Of a stretch of 64,000 nucleotides of DNA, positions 40,731 to 48,962 are shown in pieces. Source of the DNA: Flavobacterium sp. 9AF (GTDB lineage: Bacteria; Bacteroidota; Bacteroidia; Flavobacteriales; Flavobacteriaceae); contig NZ_LR733556.1 in NCBI RefSeq assembly GCF_902506265.1, positions 2,274,515 to 2,338,514 on the forward strand, given 5' to 3'. Position numbers and translations under genes: made by a program. Under the pieces are notes generated by a model that saw nothing but the letters and a program-made list of their open reading frames with translations, was not told where the DNA came from and did not search any database. Within the stretch, counting starts at the first letter, position 1. The number at the start of each line of letters is the position of its first letter.

Positions 40731-40847
40731 GTTCGAGTGTTCCGATGCGAATCGGAAGGTTTTGAGAACGGTTTTTTATTACTATTTTTCTGGTTCTCGA
40801 TACAATTTTCTTCCCAAAGTGTTGGTCGAAAATCACTCGAACTGACG
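40731..40847 (+). repeat. REP-like palindromic repeat, copy 1
   Basis: The unit begins GTTCGAGTGTTCCGAT and ends CACTCGAACTGACG, so its termini form a hairpin. Inner palindromes are TTCCGAT/ATCGGAA and GAGAAC/GTTCTC. It is almost identical to copy 2 and has no coding potential of its own. Confidence 0.85.
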
Positions 40848-40935
40848 AAAAATAGTGTTTAGAGGTAACGTGCTTTATAGGAAGTTTTTATAATTCTATT
40901 TTATTAAAATTTTGTATGGATGCAGTTATTAAAAA

Positions 40936-41057
40936 CGTCAGTTCGAGTGTTCCGATGCGAATCGGAAGGTCTTGAGAACGGTTTTTTATTACTATTTTTC
41001 TGGTTCTCGATACAATTTTCTTCCCAAAGTGTTGGTCGAAAATCACTCGAACTGACG
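40936..41057 (+). repeat. REP-like palindromic repeat, copy 2
   Basis: Its termini CGTCAGTTCGAGTG and CACTCGAACTGACG form a perfect 14-bp inverted repeat, with the same inner palindromes as copy 1. An 88-base spacer separates it from copy 1. Confidence 0.88.
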
Positions 41058-41104
41058 CAAAATAGTGTTGAGAAGTAAAGTAATTCATTAAATAATATTA
41101 TATC

Positions 41105-41647
41105 ATGATAAAAAAACTATTGCTTTTCATTTTGCTATGTCAATTTGGATACGCCCAACATACCGAACGCTTTATTGCTTTGGTAAGCGAATTAGAAGGC
41201 ACACCTTTAGACAGTATTACTCTTTTTTATAAGGTAAACACTGTGGAATGGAAAGGTCCAGCAATACAATATTGTTATATGAAAAAGCCTTATGAAACTT
41301 ATACAGGAGAATGGACTCATTATGACCGAAAGGGAAACAAAATAAGTACCGTTGTGTTTGGTTTGTATGGAAATGTCTTAACTTTTGTTACTTATAATAA
41401 AGACGGATGGATTAGTTCTGAATCAGTGACCTATGAATTAGATACAACCGCTAAAAATTTAACCGAGTTTTTTGAATCTAACGGGCATTTGCTTTTTAAA
41501 AGAAAAGAGCGCACGTATCGATATGATAAAGCGTTACAAAAAAGGTATTTGTATCAAGAAGGAGAAAATTGGAATGGTAAGAAAAGAGGTGTTTGGAAAA
41601 CCTATGCAGCAGATGGTACGGTTGTCAAAGAAAAACAGTATTCGTAA
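41105..41647 (+). CDS. Exported MORN/YwqK-like repeat protein
   Basis: A 180-residue protein with a signal peptide (IKKLLLFILLCQFGYAQ). The middle contains W-G-Y repeats such as YTGEWTHYDRKGNKIST near 60-76 and GVWKTYAADGTVVKEKQY near 162-179. These match the beta-hairpin repeats of the MORN and YwqK families. It lies between two pairs of REP-like repeats. Function is unknown. Confidence 0.7.
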   Translation: MIKKLLLFILLCQFGYAQHTERFIALVSELEGTPLDSITLFYKVNTVEWKGPAIQYCYMKKPYETYTGEWTHYDRKGNKISTVVFGLYGNVLTFVTYNKDGWISSESVTYELDTTAKNLTEFFESNGHLLFKRKERTYRYDKALQKRYLYQEGENWNGKKRGVWKTYAADGTVVKEKQYS

Positions 41648-41707
41648 TATATGGCAAAGGAATCGTTATGGTTCCTTTTTTTTTGAAGTTAATTAGAAGT
41701 ATAGTGC

Positions 41708-41772
41708 TATTTTTCTGGTTCTCGATACCATTTTCTTCCCAAGGTTTTGGTCAAAAATCACTCGAACTGACG
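41708..41772 (+). repeat. REP-like repeat, copy 3 (right half only)
   Basis: This copy keeps CTGGTTCTCGATAC through CACTCGAACTGACG but lacks the left arm. Downstream follows an 87-base spacer nearly identical to the one between copies 1 and 2. Confidence 0.75.
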
Positions 41773-41859
41773 CAAAATAGTGTTGAGAAGTAAAGTGCTT
41801 TATAGGAAGTTTTTATAATTCTATTGTATTAAAATTTGTATGGATGCAGTTATTGCAAC

Positions 41860-41941
41860 CATCAGTTCGAGTGTTCCGATGCTAATCGGAAGGTTTAGAG
41901 AACCGTTTTTAATTTTATTTTTCTTCCCAAGGTTTTGGTTG
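41860..41941 (+). repeat. REP-like repeat, copy 4 (left half only)
   Basis: It begins CATCAGTTCGAGTGTTCCGAT with a changed base in the inner palindrome, has TTAGAGAACCG, and decays before the right terminal arm. The open frame that crosses it is not a gene. Confidence 0.7.
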
Positions 41942-42263
41942 AATAGCGTTTTAACTCACAAAAAGGGCTTATTGAGTGCTTATTTTTTACCAAAAAACGC
42001 TGTTTTTTATCTTACCTATATAAAAGTAGTGGTACAAACCGGTATAAAATATTTTTTATAATGTATTGTTTTTGATTGGAATAGTTTAAAACTATTAGAG
42101 TTTTAGCGAAGCCATCTGAGTAGGAGTTAGGCTATCTGAGTAGTACAATTTTAGAACAGAGTAGGTTGTTGAACGTTTTTATAGGGTGCTGGTCGATTCG
42201 TACTCTTTTTGCCAGTTTCTTTTTCTTATAGTTAACTAAATTTCTTACTAAAATGTTTTTTTG

Positions 42264-42312
42264 TACGTATAAATACGTATAAAAAAGGGTGAAAAATACG
42301 TATAAATACGTA
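42264..42312 (+). promoter_or_regulatory. Four TACGTA boxes (two 17-bp direct repeats) upstream of the Gabija-like operon
   Basis: TACGTATAAATACGTAT occurs twice without mismatch (42264-42280 and 42297-42313), 33 bases apart. Each copy contains two TACGTA palindromes exactly ten bases apart. The last box touches the -33 TTG at 42313. This is the layout of a cooperative operator. The other bases from 42062 to 42260 hold no gene, only a short direct repeat of ATCTGAGTAG. Confidence 0.7.
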
Positions 42313-42343
42313 TTGTGGGTAGAGGTTGAAAAAGTTATATTTG
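42313..42343 (+). promoter_or_regulatory. Promoter of the Gabija-like operon (TTG-N20-TATATTTG)
   Basis: TTG at 42313-42315 and TATATTTG at 42336-42343 have the ideal 20-base spacing. The transcript would start about 110 bases before gajA. The leader is a member of the promoter-leader repeat family. Confidence 0.75.
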
Positions 42344-42421
42344 GAAATACTGAAATAACCTTTGCATATACACTCTAAAAAGTAAATTGACGCATTGAGT
42401 AGCTTGTATATACTAGTTATG
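42324..42421 (+). repeat. Promoter-leader repeat, copy A
   Basis: The sequence from GAAAAAGTTATATTTGG to TATATACTAGTTATG closely matches copy B at 47239-47347. It contains the -7 box near its left end and runs through most of the leader of gajA. Confidence 0.7.
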
Positions 42422-42457
42422 GGAAATGCTACTAACACTACTCATTTAAAATAAACC

Positions 42458-44653
42458 ATGAAAATTGACTTTGTAAGAATCAAAAATTTTAGAAAACTTA
42501 AAAATTGTAAAATTGAGTTTTCCGATAAAGAAACATTATTTGTTGGTGCAAACAATAGTGGAAAAACTACCGCTATGGATGCGCTTATAACTTTCCTTGG
42601 GCGTAAACAATTTAAGACTCAGGATTTTACAATCACAAATTGGACAGAGTTAAAAAAAATTGCTGAAAGTTGGGTTACTAAAGAAACAATAGAAGAAGAA
42701 GAAAAAAGCTTTAAATTATTAGAGCCTCATTTACCTTCGTTAGATTTATGGTTTAATGTTGATATTTCAGAATTAAGATATGTAAGTCATATAATTCCGT
42801 CATTAGATTGGAGCGGAGGATTAATAGGTATAAGGCTTATTTTACAGCCAAAAAACTTAGAATCATTAGTTGAAGAATATGTTCTATCGAGAAAGAAAAT
42901 AGTAGACTTAATAACAAAGACAGGTAAAAATATAGAGCTTTGGCCTGCTGATTTTTGGCAGTTTTGCGAAAAAAAGTTGAATACGTTATTTGAGGTGAAA
43001 TCATATCTATTGGACCCGGATAAACATGACGAGGACCAGAATATTTCAGACAACAATATCGAACTTGAAGGAAATCCTCTAAATGGACTAATTAAAATAA
43101 ATACAATAAATGCTCAACGGGGATTTAGTGACGCAAATTCTGACACTCCAGAGGCAAATAGTACTAAATCATTATCTTCTCAACTTCGTTCATATTATGA
43201 AAGCCATTTAAATCCATCAATTGACCCAAATGAACAAGATCTAGTAGCAATTGAAAAATTAAATGAAGCTCAAAATACTTTTGATAAAAACTTAACTTCA
43301 AGTTTTGAAGCACCTCTTGAAGAACTAAAAGTTTTAAATTATCCTGGTTTTGGTAATCCCCAAATTACATTATCATCTCTTATTAAAGCCACTGATGGAC
43401 TAGATCATGAATCAGCTGTAAGGTATAATTTATTAGAAGGGCTATCCTTACCAGAAAAATATAATGGACTTGGCTATCAGAACTTAATTTCTATCGTTTT
43501 TAAATTAATTGGATACCGAGATGAATGGATGAGGAAAGGTAAAAAGACATTTGAACATGATGATATTATAGAACCTATTCACTTAGTACTGATTGAAGAA
43601 CCAGAAGCTCATTTACATGCACAAGTGCAACAAGTTTTTATAAAAAAAGCGTATGAAATATTAAGAAATCATGGAAATTTAGGTGCAAATAAAGAGTTTA
43701 CTACACAATTAGTAATCAGTACACATTCTAGTTATATAGCTCATCAAAAATTTGAAAGTTTAAGATACTTTAAAAGAAATAATACTGCTAATTCAACACC
43801 AACTACAGATGTATTGAGTTTAAAATCCGTTTTCGATTCTTATATTAAAGAAGAAAAAGAAACTGAAAAATTTGTAATAAGATATCTAAACACAACTCAC
43901 AATGATTTATTTTTTGCAGATGCGGCTATTTTAGTGGAAGGACCTGCAGAAAGAATGCTTATACCACATTTTATTAGAAATTACCATAATGTTCTTGATA
44001 GTTGTTACATTACTATTTTAGAAATTGGAGGAAGTCATGCTCATAGGTTAAAGCCACTTATAAAAAAATTAGGTTTAGCTACTTTAATTATCACTGACCT
44101 TGACTCCCAAGAAAAACAAATAGATAATTCAACAACCCCTCCAAAAGAAAGTTTTAAGAAGTGTCAACCAAAAATAGGTGTAAATCAAATTACTAATAAT
44201 GATACTTTAAAAAATTGGAATCCGAATTTAACAAATATTGATGATTTAATTAGTCTAAAGATAGAGGATAAGCTATTAAAAGATTATCCAGTTAGAGTTG
44301 CCTATCAAACTGAAATTGATATTGCAGGTGTAAAAGTTTATCCATATACATTTGAAGATGCTCTTGTTCTAGAAAATATTGAAAAATTTAAAGCAATAAA
44401 TGCAACTTCAGGTTTATTAAAAAAGATGGTTCAAGCTGTTAATGAACCTAATACTATCAATTCTGCTAAAATGGCTTATGAAGCTATAAACAGCAGTGGT
44501 GTAAAGAAGGCTGAATTTGCCCTTGACGTAATGTATCTAGAAGCTCCTGAAGAGCTAAATGTACCAACATATATAAAAGAAGGTTTAGATTGGTTGGAGA
44601 ATTTTTTACAACCAATAAAAAATATTGCAGAACAAGAAACTCCAATAAAATGA
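42458..44653 (+). CDS. gajA: OLD-family ATP-dependent nuclease of a Gabija-like defence system
   Basis: A 731-residue protein with an ABC-type ATPase and a TOPRIM nuclease. Walker A GANNSGKTT is at 30-38, the Walker B region LVLIEEPEAHLHAQ near 376-389, and the H-loop VISTHSS near 419. The TOPRIM part has LVEGPAERMLIP near 491 and TDLDS near 546, which supply the metal-binding acidic residues. Gabija GajA nicks phage DNA when nucleotide levels fall. It overlaps the helicase gene by four bases, the hallmark of class 2 OLD/Gabija operons. It is somewhat longer than typical GajA, mainly in the middle region (about 95-300). Confidence 0.78.
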   Translation: MKIDFVRIKNFRKLKNCKIEFSDKETLFVGANNSGKTTAMDALITFLGRKQFKTQDFTITNWTELKKIAESWVTKETIEEEEKSFKLLEPHLPSLDLWFNVDISELRYVSHIIPSLDWSGGLIGIRLILQPKNLESLVEEYVLSRKKIVDLITKTGKNIELWPADFWQFCEKKLNTLFEVKSYLLDPDKHDEDQNISDNNIELEGNPLNGLIKINTINAQRGFSDANSDTPEANSTKSLSSQLRSYYESHLNPSIDPNEQDLVAIEKLNEAQNTFDKNLTSSFEAPLEELKVLNYPGFGNPQITLSSLIKATDGLDHESAVRYNLLEGLSLPEKYNGLGYQNLISIVFKLIGYRDEWMRKGKKTFEHDDIIEPIHLVLIEEPEAHLHAQVQQVFIKKAYEILRNHGNLGANKEFTTQLVISTHSSYIAHQKFESLRYFKRNNTANSTPTTDVLSLKSVFDSYIKEEKETEKFVIRYLNTTHNDLFFADAAILVEGPAERMLIPHFIRNYHNVLDSCYITILEIGGSHAHRLKPLIKKLGLATLIITDLDSQEKQIDNSTTPPKESFKKCQPKIGVNQITNNDTLKNWNPNLTNIDDLISLKIEDKLLKDYPVRVAYQTEIDIAGVKVYPYTFEDALVLENIEKFKAINATSGLLKKMVQAVNEPNTINSAKMAYEAINSSGVKKAEFALDVMYLEAPEELNVPTYIKEGLDWLENFLQPIKNIAEQETPIK

Positions 44654-46539
44654 TAGCAAAAGACAACGATATTGATAAAAAAGTTGACGAAGATATTTTC
44701 AACTGTTTAAATCCAAAATCATTAAAAAGTTTTTTCCTTTTTGCAGGAGCTGGTTCTGGGAAAACAAGAACCTTGGTAAATGTTTTAACTAAATTTAAAG
44801 AATCATACGGTTATGATTATAAAATACGCAATAAAAAAATTGCCATAATAACTTATACCAATGCAGCAGCGGAAGAAATCAATCATAGACTTTCGTACGA
44901 TTCAATTTTTGAAGTCAGTACAATACATAGTTTCTGTTGGGAGTTAATTAAAAACTTTACAATAGATATAAAAAAATGGATTGAGCAAGACATTAATGAA
45001 TCAATAATTGACCTAGAAGATAAATTGTCAAGAGCTCGAGATCCTAATAATAAAACAGCCATATCGAATAGAAAAAAATTAGAATCGAAAGAAAAACGAT
45101 TAACTGCTCTATTATCAATTTCTAAATTTGTATATAATCCAAATGGTGACAATTACTCGAAAGCATCACTAAATCATTCTGAAGTTATTTCTATTGCATG
45201 TTCTTTTCTAACATCCAAAAATCTATTTAAACAAATTTTGACTAACAAGTATCCAATTGTATTAATCGATGAAAGTCAAGATACTAAAAAGGATTTAATT
45301 GAGGCTTTATTTATGGTTCAATTTCAATATAAAAATTCATTTATGTTGGGATTGTTTGGTGATACGATGCAACGTATATACAGTGATGGCAAAGAAAGAC
45401 TTGGTGAAGACTTATCTGAAGATTGGTTAAAACCAATAAAGCAAATGAATCATAGGTCAAAATCTAGAATTATTGAATTGAACAATAAAATAAGAATGGA
45501 TATTGATGGACAACAACAATTAGCTCGTGTTGAAAATTCTGGAGGGAAGGTTAAATTATTCATAGTTACTCGCGGTATAAATAAAATAGAGACTGAAGAA
45601 TCAATTAAACAAAAAATGTATGATTTTACAGGCGACAAAAAATGGATTGACAAATTAATCTCGAAAGATAAAAATGATGTTCCTGTAAAAGTTCTTACAC
45701 TAGAGCATCATATGGCAGCTATAAGAATGAGGTTTAATAACTTTTTTACGCCACTATATAATGTCGACAGATTAAAGCAAGGTTTATTAGAAGGAACTCT
45801 TTCTTCTGTTAACTTCTTTACGAAGATAGTATTACCTTTGTATAATGCTCATAAAGAAGGGAATAAATTTGAAATCTTTAATATCGTAAAACTTGAATCA
45901 CCAATATTTGATAAAGATTATATAATTAAAGAAACAGATAAAAAAACAATTCTTAATAATGCTAAAACTAATGTCGATAGTTTATTAAAATTATGGGATA
46001 ATGATAACCAGCCAACTTTAAAAGAAATAATTATAGAGGTTTCCAAAACTGGAATTTTCAAAATTCCAAACGAACTTAAAATTTCTATTGAAAGGTTAAA
46101 AAGCGAAGGTGAAGAAGAAAATGAAAATGATGATGAAGCATTATTGGCTTGGGATTTAGCTCTCGATGCTAATTTTGTCGAAATAATTAATTATAATAAT
46201 TACATATCGGACAGTTCTAACTTCGGTACACATCAAGGTGTTAAAGGTTTGGAATTCGAAAGAGTAATGGTAATAGTTGATGATGAAGAATCTAAAGGGT
46301 TTATGTTTAGTTATGACAAACTTTTCGGAATAAAAGAGTTAACAAAAGGAGATAAAGATAATATTGCGGTAGGAAAAGAAACTGGAATAGATCGTACATC
46401 AAGACTTTTCTATGTGGCATGTAGTAGAGCAAAAAAAAGTCTAGCAATTGTTGCTTATACAGACCAACCTGACCAACTAAAAATTAATTTATTGGCTTTA
46501 GAATGGTTTAAAGAAGATGAAATAGAATTATTGAAATAA
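44650..46539 (+). CDS. gajB: UvrD-like helicase of a Gabija-like defence system
   Basis: A 629-residue superfamily 1A helicase beginning at the ATG of an ATGA overlap with gajA. Motifs in order are GAGSGKTRTLV near 33-43, TYTNAAAEEI near 67, STIHSFCW near 90, LIDESQD near 203, LFGDTMQRIY near 235, GVKGLEFERVM near 529 and LFYVACSRAKK near 586. GajB is thought to sense DNA ends or intermediates and activate GajA. It is longer than typical GajB. A generic repair helicase cannot be excluded, but the pairing argues for defence. Confidence 0.78.
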   Translation: MIAKDNDIDKKVDEDIFNCLNPKSLKSFFLFAGAGSGKTRTLVNVLTKFKESYGYDYKIRNKKIAIITYTNAAAEEINHRLSYDSIFEVSTIHSFCWELIKNFTIDIKKWIEQDINESIIDLEDKLSRARDPNNKTAISNRKKLESKEKRLTALLSISKFVYNPNGDNYSKASLNHSEVISIACSFLTSKNLFKQILTNKYPIVLIDESQDTKKDLIEALFMVQFQYKNSFMLGLFGDTMQRIYSDGKERLGEDLSEDWLKPIKQMNHRSKSRIIELNNKIRMDIDGQQQLARVENSGGKVKLFIVTRGINKIETEESIKQKMYDFTGDKKWIDKLISKDKNDVPVKVLTLEHHMAAIRMRFNNFFTPLYNVDRLKQGLLEGTLSSVNFFTKIVLPLYNAHKEGNKFEIFNIVKLESPIFDKDYIIKETDKKTILNNAKTNVDSLLKLWDNDNQPTLKEIIIEVSKTGIFKIPNELKISIERLKSEGEEENENDDEALLAWDLALDANFVEIINYNNYISDSSNFGTHQGVKGLEFERVMVIVDDEESKGFMFSYDKLFGIKELTKGDKDNIAVGKETGIDRTSRLFYVACSRAKKSLAIVAYTDQPDQLKINLLALEWFKEDEIELLK

Positions 46540-46548
46540 GTACTTTTT

Positions 46549-46670
46549 ATAACAGCAAGTAAGCGCAATTGCCTAATTTTCAGCCACTTAAAGTGTTTTT
46601 TTTCCAGCCCCTAGCTCTGCAAAGTCTCCCGTCTTTGAGGCCTAATTAATAACTGTTCGTTAATTTACTA
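46549..46670 (+). repeat. Cassette-boundary-like palindromic spacer after gajB
   Basis: ATAACAG at 46549 is followed after nine bases by GCAATTGC (46565-46572). The same pair at the same distance occurs at 48810-48833. The spacer also has a Y-rich strand and ends near CTGTTCGTTAA. No gene is present. Confidence 0.4.
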
Positions 46671-46770
46671 ACACAAAAAAATCATTTATAAAATAGTTAA
46701 ATCAATGGTTTTTATAATTTAGCGTAAATTCTCCTGGCTTTGTGTAGCTGGATAAAAAAATACTGTTTCA

Positions 46771-47088
46771 ATGAAAGAATGTTTAATACTCTTTTTCTTA
46801 TCAATAATTCTTGGTTGCAAAAAATCAGAAAAAGAAGCATGTTTTTCTAAAGTCAATTTTGATAAAGTCTTCCACTATTTGGAGTCTAACGATAGTTACG
46901 TTCCTGATGATTTAGAAATTGTCCTGATTGATAGTGTGACTATTTGTATTAAAAAAAATGGTTACACTTTATCCAAAATCAAGAGACAATCTGGAATTGT
47001 GTCTCCATTAAAATATAAACCTCAAAATGAAAAATGGACTGTAAAAACGAATCAAATCTTTTGTGAATTAGTTCTAAAAAGTCAATAA
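46771..47088 (+). CDS. Small lipoprotein of unknown function
   Basis: A 105-residue protein with a lipoprotein signal (SIILGCKK, lipid-modified cysteine near 16) and two further cysteines. It has no recognisable domain. It lies alone downstream of the Gabija-like genes, with 231 bases before it and a 423-base repeat-rich spacer after it. Confidence 0.65.
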   Translation: MKECLILFFLSIILGCKKSEKEACFSKVNFDKVFHYLESNDSYVPDDLEIVLIDSVTICIKKNGYTLSKIKRQSGIVSPLKYKPQNEKWTVKTNQIFCELVLKSQ

Positions 47089-47238
47089 AGTTATTTTTCG
47101 GACTCCCGATAACCCGATAGCACGGATTTACTTAGTCTATTCGGCTGAAGCCTCGGGTGTAATCCGTTCGCGCTCCACAAAGTCTTATAGCTTTAAAGTA
47201 ATAAGTAAAAAAATGTATGCCTGCTTATTGTAAAAAGA
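47089..47238. repeat. Inverted-repeat spacer, no gene
   Basis: ACGGATTTAC pairs with GTAATCCGT around GGCTGAAGCC (about 47120-47170), forming a strong hairpin with one bulge. No open frame of note is seen. The motif resembles short repeats common in Bacteroidota spacers. Confidence 0.45.
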
Positions 47239-47347
47239 AGTTGGAAAAGGTATATTTGGAATATGCTAAAAGTGAAACAAACCTTGGTATATACATCCTA
47301 AAAAAGGTAGATTGGCGCTATTGAGTAGCGTGTATATACTAGTTATG
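47239..47347 (+). repeat. Promoter-leader repeat, copy B
   Basis: It contains a -7 box TATATTTG (47251-47258), 20 bases after TTG (47228-47230), then a leader reading CTAAAAGTGAAACAAACCTT and ending TATATACTAGTTATG. It is about 110 bases long and is the closest relative of copy A. Confidence 0.7.
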
Positions 47348-47400
47348 CCCAGCTGAGGTTTATACTGCCGTTTGAAGATTACAGTCTAATTAAAAAATAT

Positions 47401-47480
47401 TGGCGTACAAATTGGAAAGACTATTTGTAAACTTGGTTTTGGGTTACGCCACTTTCTTTAGCGGCGGACCGTTAGCAGAA
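47401..47480 (+). repeat. Cassette-boundary-like stem-loop upstream of an orphan gene
   Basis: TGGCGTA (47401-47407) pairs with TACGCCA (47445-47451) around an inner CAAAT/ATTTG stem. GTTAGCAG follows. Two nested stems separated by unpaired bases resemble the layout of integron attC sites, but no integrase gene is present. Confidence 0.35.
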
Positions 47481-47511
47481 ATTTAAGGAAGATTCGATTC
47501 AAAAAACAAAT

Positions 47512-48030
47512 ATGAATTTTGAAAGTAAAATATTAAAAAATACTAAAATATCAGAGGATTATTTTGATGGAGATTACAAATTTGATTTCTTGCCTAATAT
47601 AATTGGAATTCAATATGCGATTACTAACACAGTTGAAAAAAAGATCATTAATGAACTGAGAACTAATAGATTTGAAAAATTCACTCATTTAGAAAATTTA
47701 TTTATCAAGTTAATTAACTTCTTAAATAAAAATGAATTTGAGAATTATAAAGTCGAAATATCTCAAAAACTTAGCGATGAATCACTTAAACATTGGAAAC
47801 CTGAGAAAAGAGAAAAAGAAAGAAAAAGACTTTGCAATGAAATTTATTTAGATAGTATTGGAATAGAATGGAGAAAAGATTTCTGGGATTTTGAAAACGA
47901 CGAAATTATCTATAATGAAAAATATGAAATTGTATTGGGTTTTACTGATGATAAACATAGAGACGAGCGCAGCATTACTGTAGAAATCAACCCTGAAAAT
48001 CTACAAATTGACGATGTTTTTTTTGAATAA
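47512..48030 (+). CDS. Hypothetical cytosolic protein
   Basis: A 172-residue charged protein rich in Glu, Lys, Asn and Ile with no signal peptide or membrane segment. The central EKREKERKRLCNEIYL near 98-113 is a likely helix, and the C-terminus EINPENLQIDDVFFE is acidic. I recognise no family. Single orphan genes of this sort, with their own promoter-leader and palindromic spacer, are typical of this island. Confidence 0.6.
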   Translation: MNFESKILKNTKISEDYFDGDYKFDFLPNIIGIQYAITNTVEKKIINELRTNRFEKFTHLENLFIKLINFLNKNEFENYKVEISQKLSDESLKHWKPEKREKERKRLCNEIYLDSIGIEWRKDFWDFENDEIIYNEKYEIVLGFTDDKHRDERSITVEINPENLQIDDVFFE

Positions 48031-48040
48031 TAAACTTCTG

Positions 48041-48180
48041 CTAACAAGCGTTTGACAAGATTGCGAATTTTGTAGTAAATTCACGTTTATAAATCGTAAG
48101 AAATTTTATCTTTAACAGAAAATAATCAGCTCTAAAACCCGCCCGAATGCAAAGCCCGAAACCGATATGCATCAGCTTAA
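48041..48180 (+). repeat. Cassette-boundary-like spacer after the 172-residue protein gene
   Basis: CTAACAAGCGTTTGACAAG begins 11 bases after the stop. A TTGC lies at the same distance as in the ATAACAG...GCAATTGC spacers. The rest is rich in GCCCG and has no gene. The similarity is weaker than in the other two copies. Confidence 0.3.
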
Positions 48181-48210
48181 AAAACTGTACGGAAAATAGA
48201 AAAAAAAGAA

Positions 48211-48780
48211 ATGGCATTATTTCACCTCTTATTTGAACTAATTAAAATATCAATTTTAAGCTGTATTTATGCAAGCTTAACACTTTTGGTTTTTAAAATA
48301 ATTGCAATTTATAAACCAAATTCTTGGTTCGACAGAGTTTCAAAGATAAAGCTTAAACTTTGGGTTTTAAGCGGTCTATGTATATCTATTTTTCTTTTCT
48401 TTTTTATGTTTTCTCACTTTGGTGACCACGGACTTGGTGACAGTGCAAGAATTCCTATCGGACACGGAAAAGCAATTCAAGAAGTAGATGGAATGCAAGC
48501 ATATATCCAAGATGAAGGACCAATAAGTATGATAGAAATTGACAGATTCATAATAGCAGATGATTTTGTATATGGCTTTATTAGTGAAGGAAATGAAAAT
48601 TATGAAGGAAGCTATTTCGTCTATGACTTGGTCAATAATTCCGTCAAAACTTTTGAAGAAGAAAATGACTATATAAATATATTGAAAACCAAAAACCTTG
48701 ATTATAATACAGATTATAAAAATTTTGGATATTATTATAGTCAATATTGGTATGGATGGAGGTTTTGGCTTTTACCATAA
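48211..48780 (+). CDS. Hypothetical membrane protein with two N-terminal helices
   Basis: A 189-residue protein. Hydrophobic segments at about 6-28 and 48-68 should span the membrane, followed by a roughly 120-residue soluble region of mixed charge with repeated Tyr, Asp and Glu (NYEGSYFVYDLV near 130-141). It ends with the aromatic GWRFWLLP. No family recognised. Confidence 0.65.
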   Translation: MALFHLLFELIKISILSCIYASLTLLVFKIIAIYKPNSWFDRVSKIKLKLWVLSGLCISIFLFFFMFSHFGDHGLGDSARIPIGHGKAIQEVDGMQAYIQDEGPISMIEIDRFIIADDFVYGFISEGNENYEGSYFVYDLVNNSVKTFEEENDYINILKTKNLDYNTDYKNFGYYYSQYWYGWRFWLLP

Positions 48781-48806
48781 AGAAATAGAAAATGATAAAA
48801 GCCGAA

Positions 48807-48934
48807 CGCATAACAGTGGTTTGGAGCAATTGCTACATTTACAATAGAAAACACGTTCGATTTTTTACTAAAAAACGTATCTTAGCTAGAAATAATTGTG
48901 CTACTTATTTGCTACTACAAGGAGCTGTGTAACG
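48807..48934 (+). repeat. Cassette-boundary-like palindromic spacer
   Basis: CGCATAACAGTGGTTTGGAG at the left and AAGGAGCTGTGTAACG at the right are imperfect inverted repeats (ACAG, TTG and AG positions coincide). The inner GCAATTGC is shared with the spacer after gajB. No gene lies here. Confidence 0.4.
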
Positions 48935-48962
48935 TTTTGCCTCAACTATTAAAAAACAGAGA

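Noticed and set aside
40651..41088. Two minus-strand frames over REP copies 1 and 2
   Set aside because: They encode almost the same peptide because the DNA repeat is the same. No signal for translation.
40731..41941. CRISPR array
   Set aside because: Units are palindromic, over 100 bases long, few and partly degenerate, with conserved rather than unique spacers, and there are no cas genes.
41840..42061. Open frame of 73 codons after the REP repeats
   Set aside because: It crosses REP copy 4 and an AT-rich spacer. Its sequence is that of the repeat read in one frame, and a neighbouring frame in copies 1 and 2 gives similar false proteins.
47340..47480. A tRNA-like fold in the spacer
   Set aside because: The stems do not form a cloverleaf, and there is no T-loop consensus or CCA end. 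The nested stems fit a palindromic spacer better.
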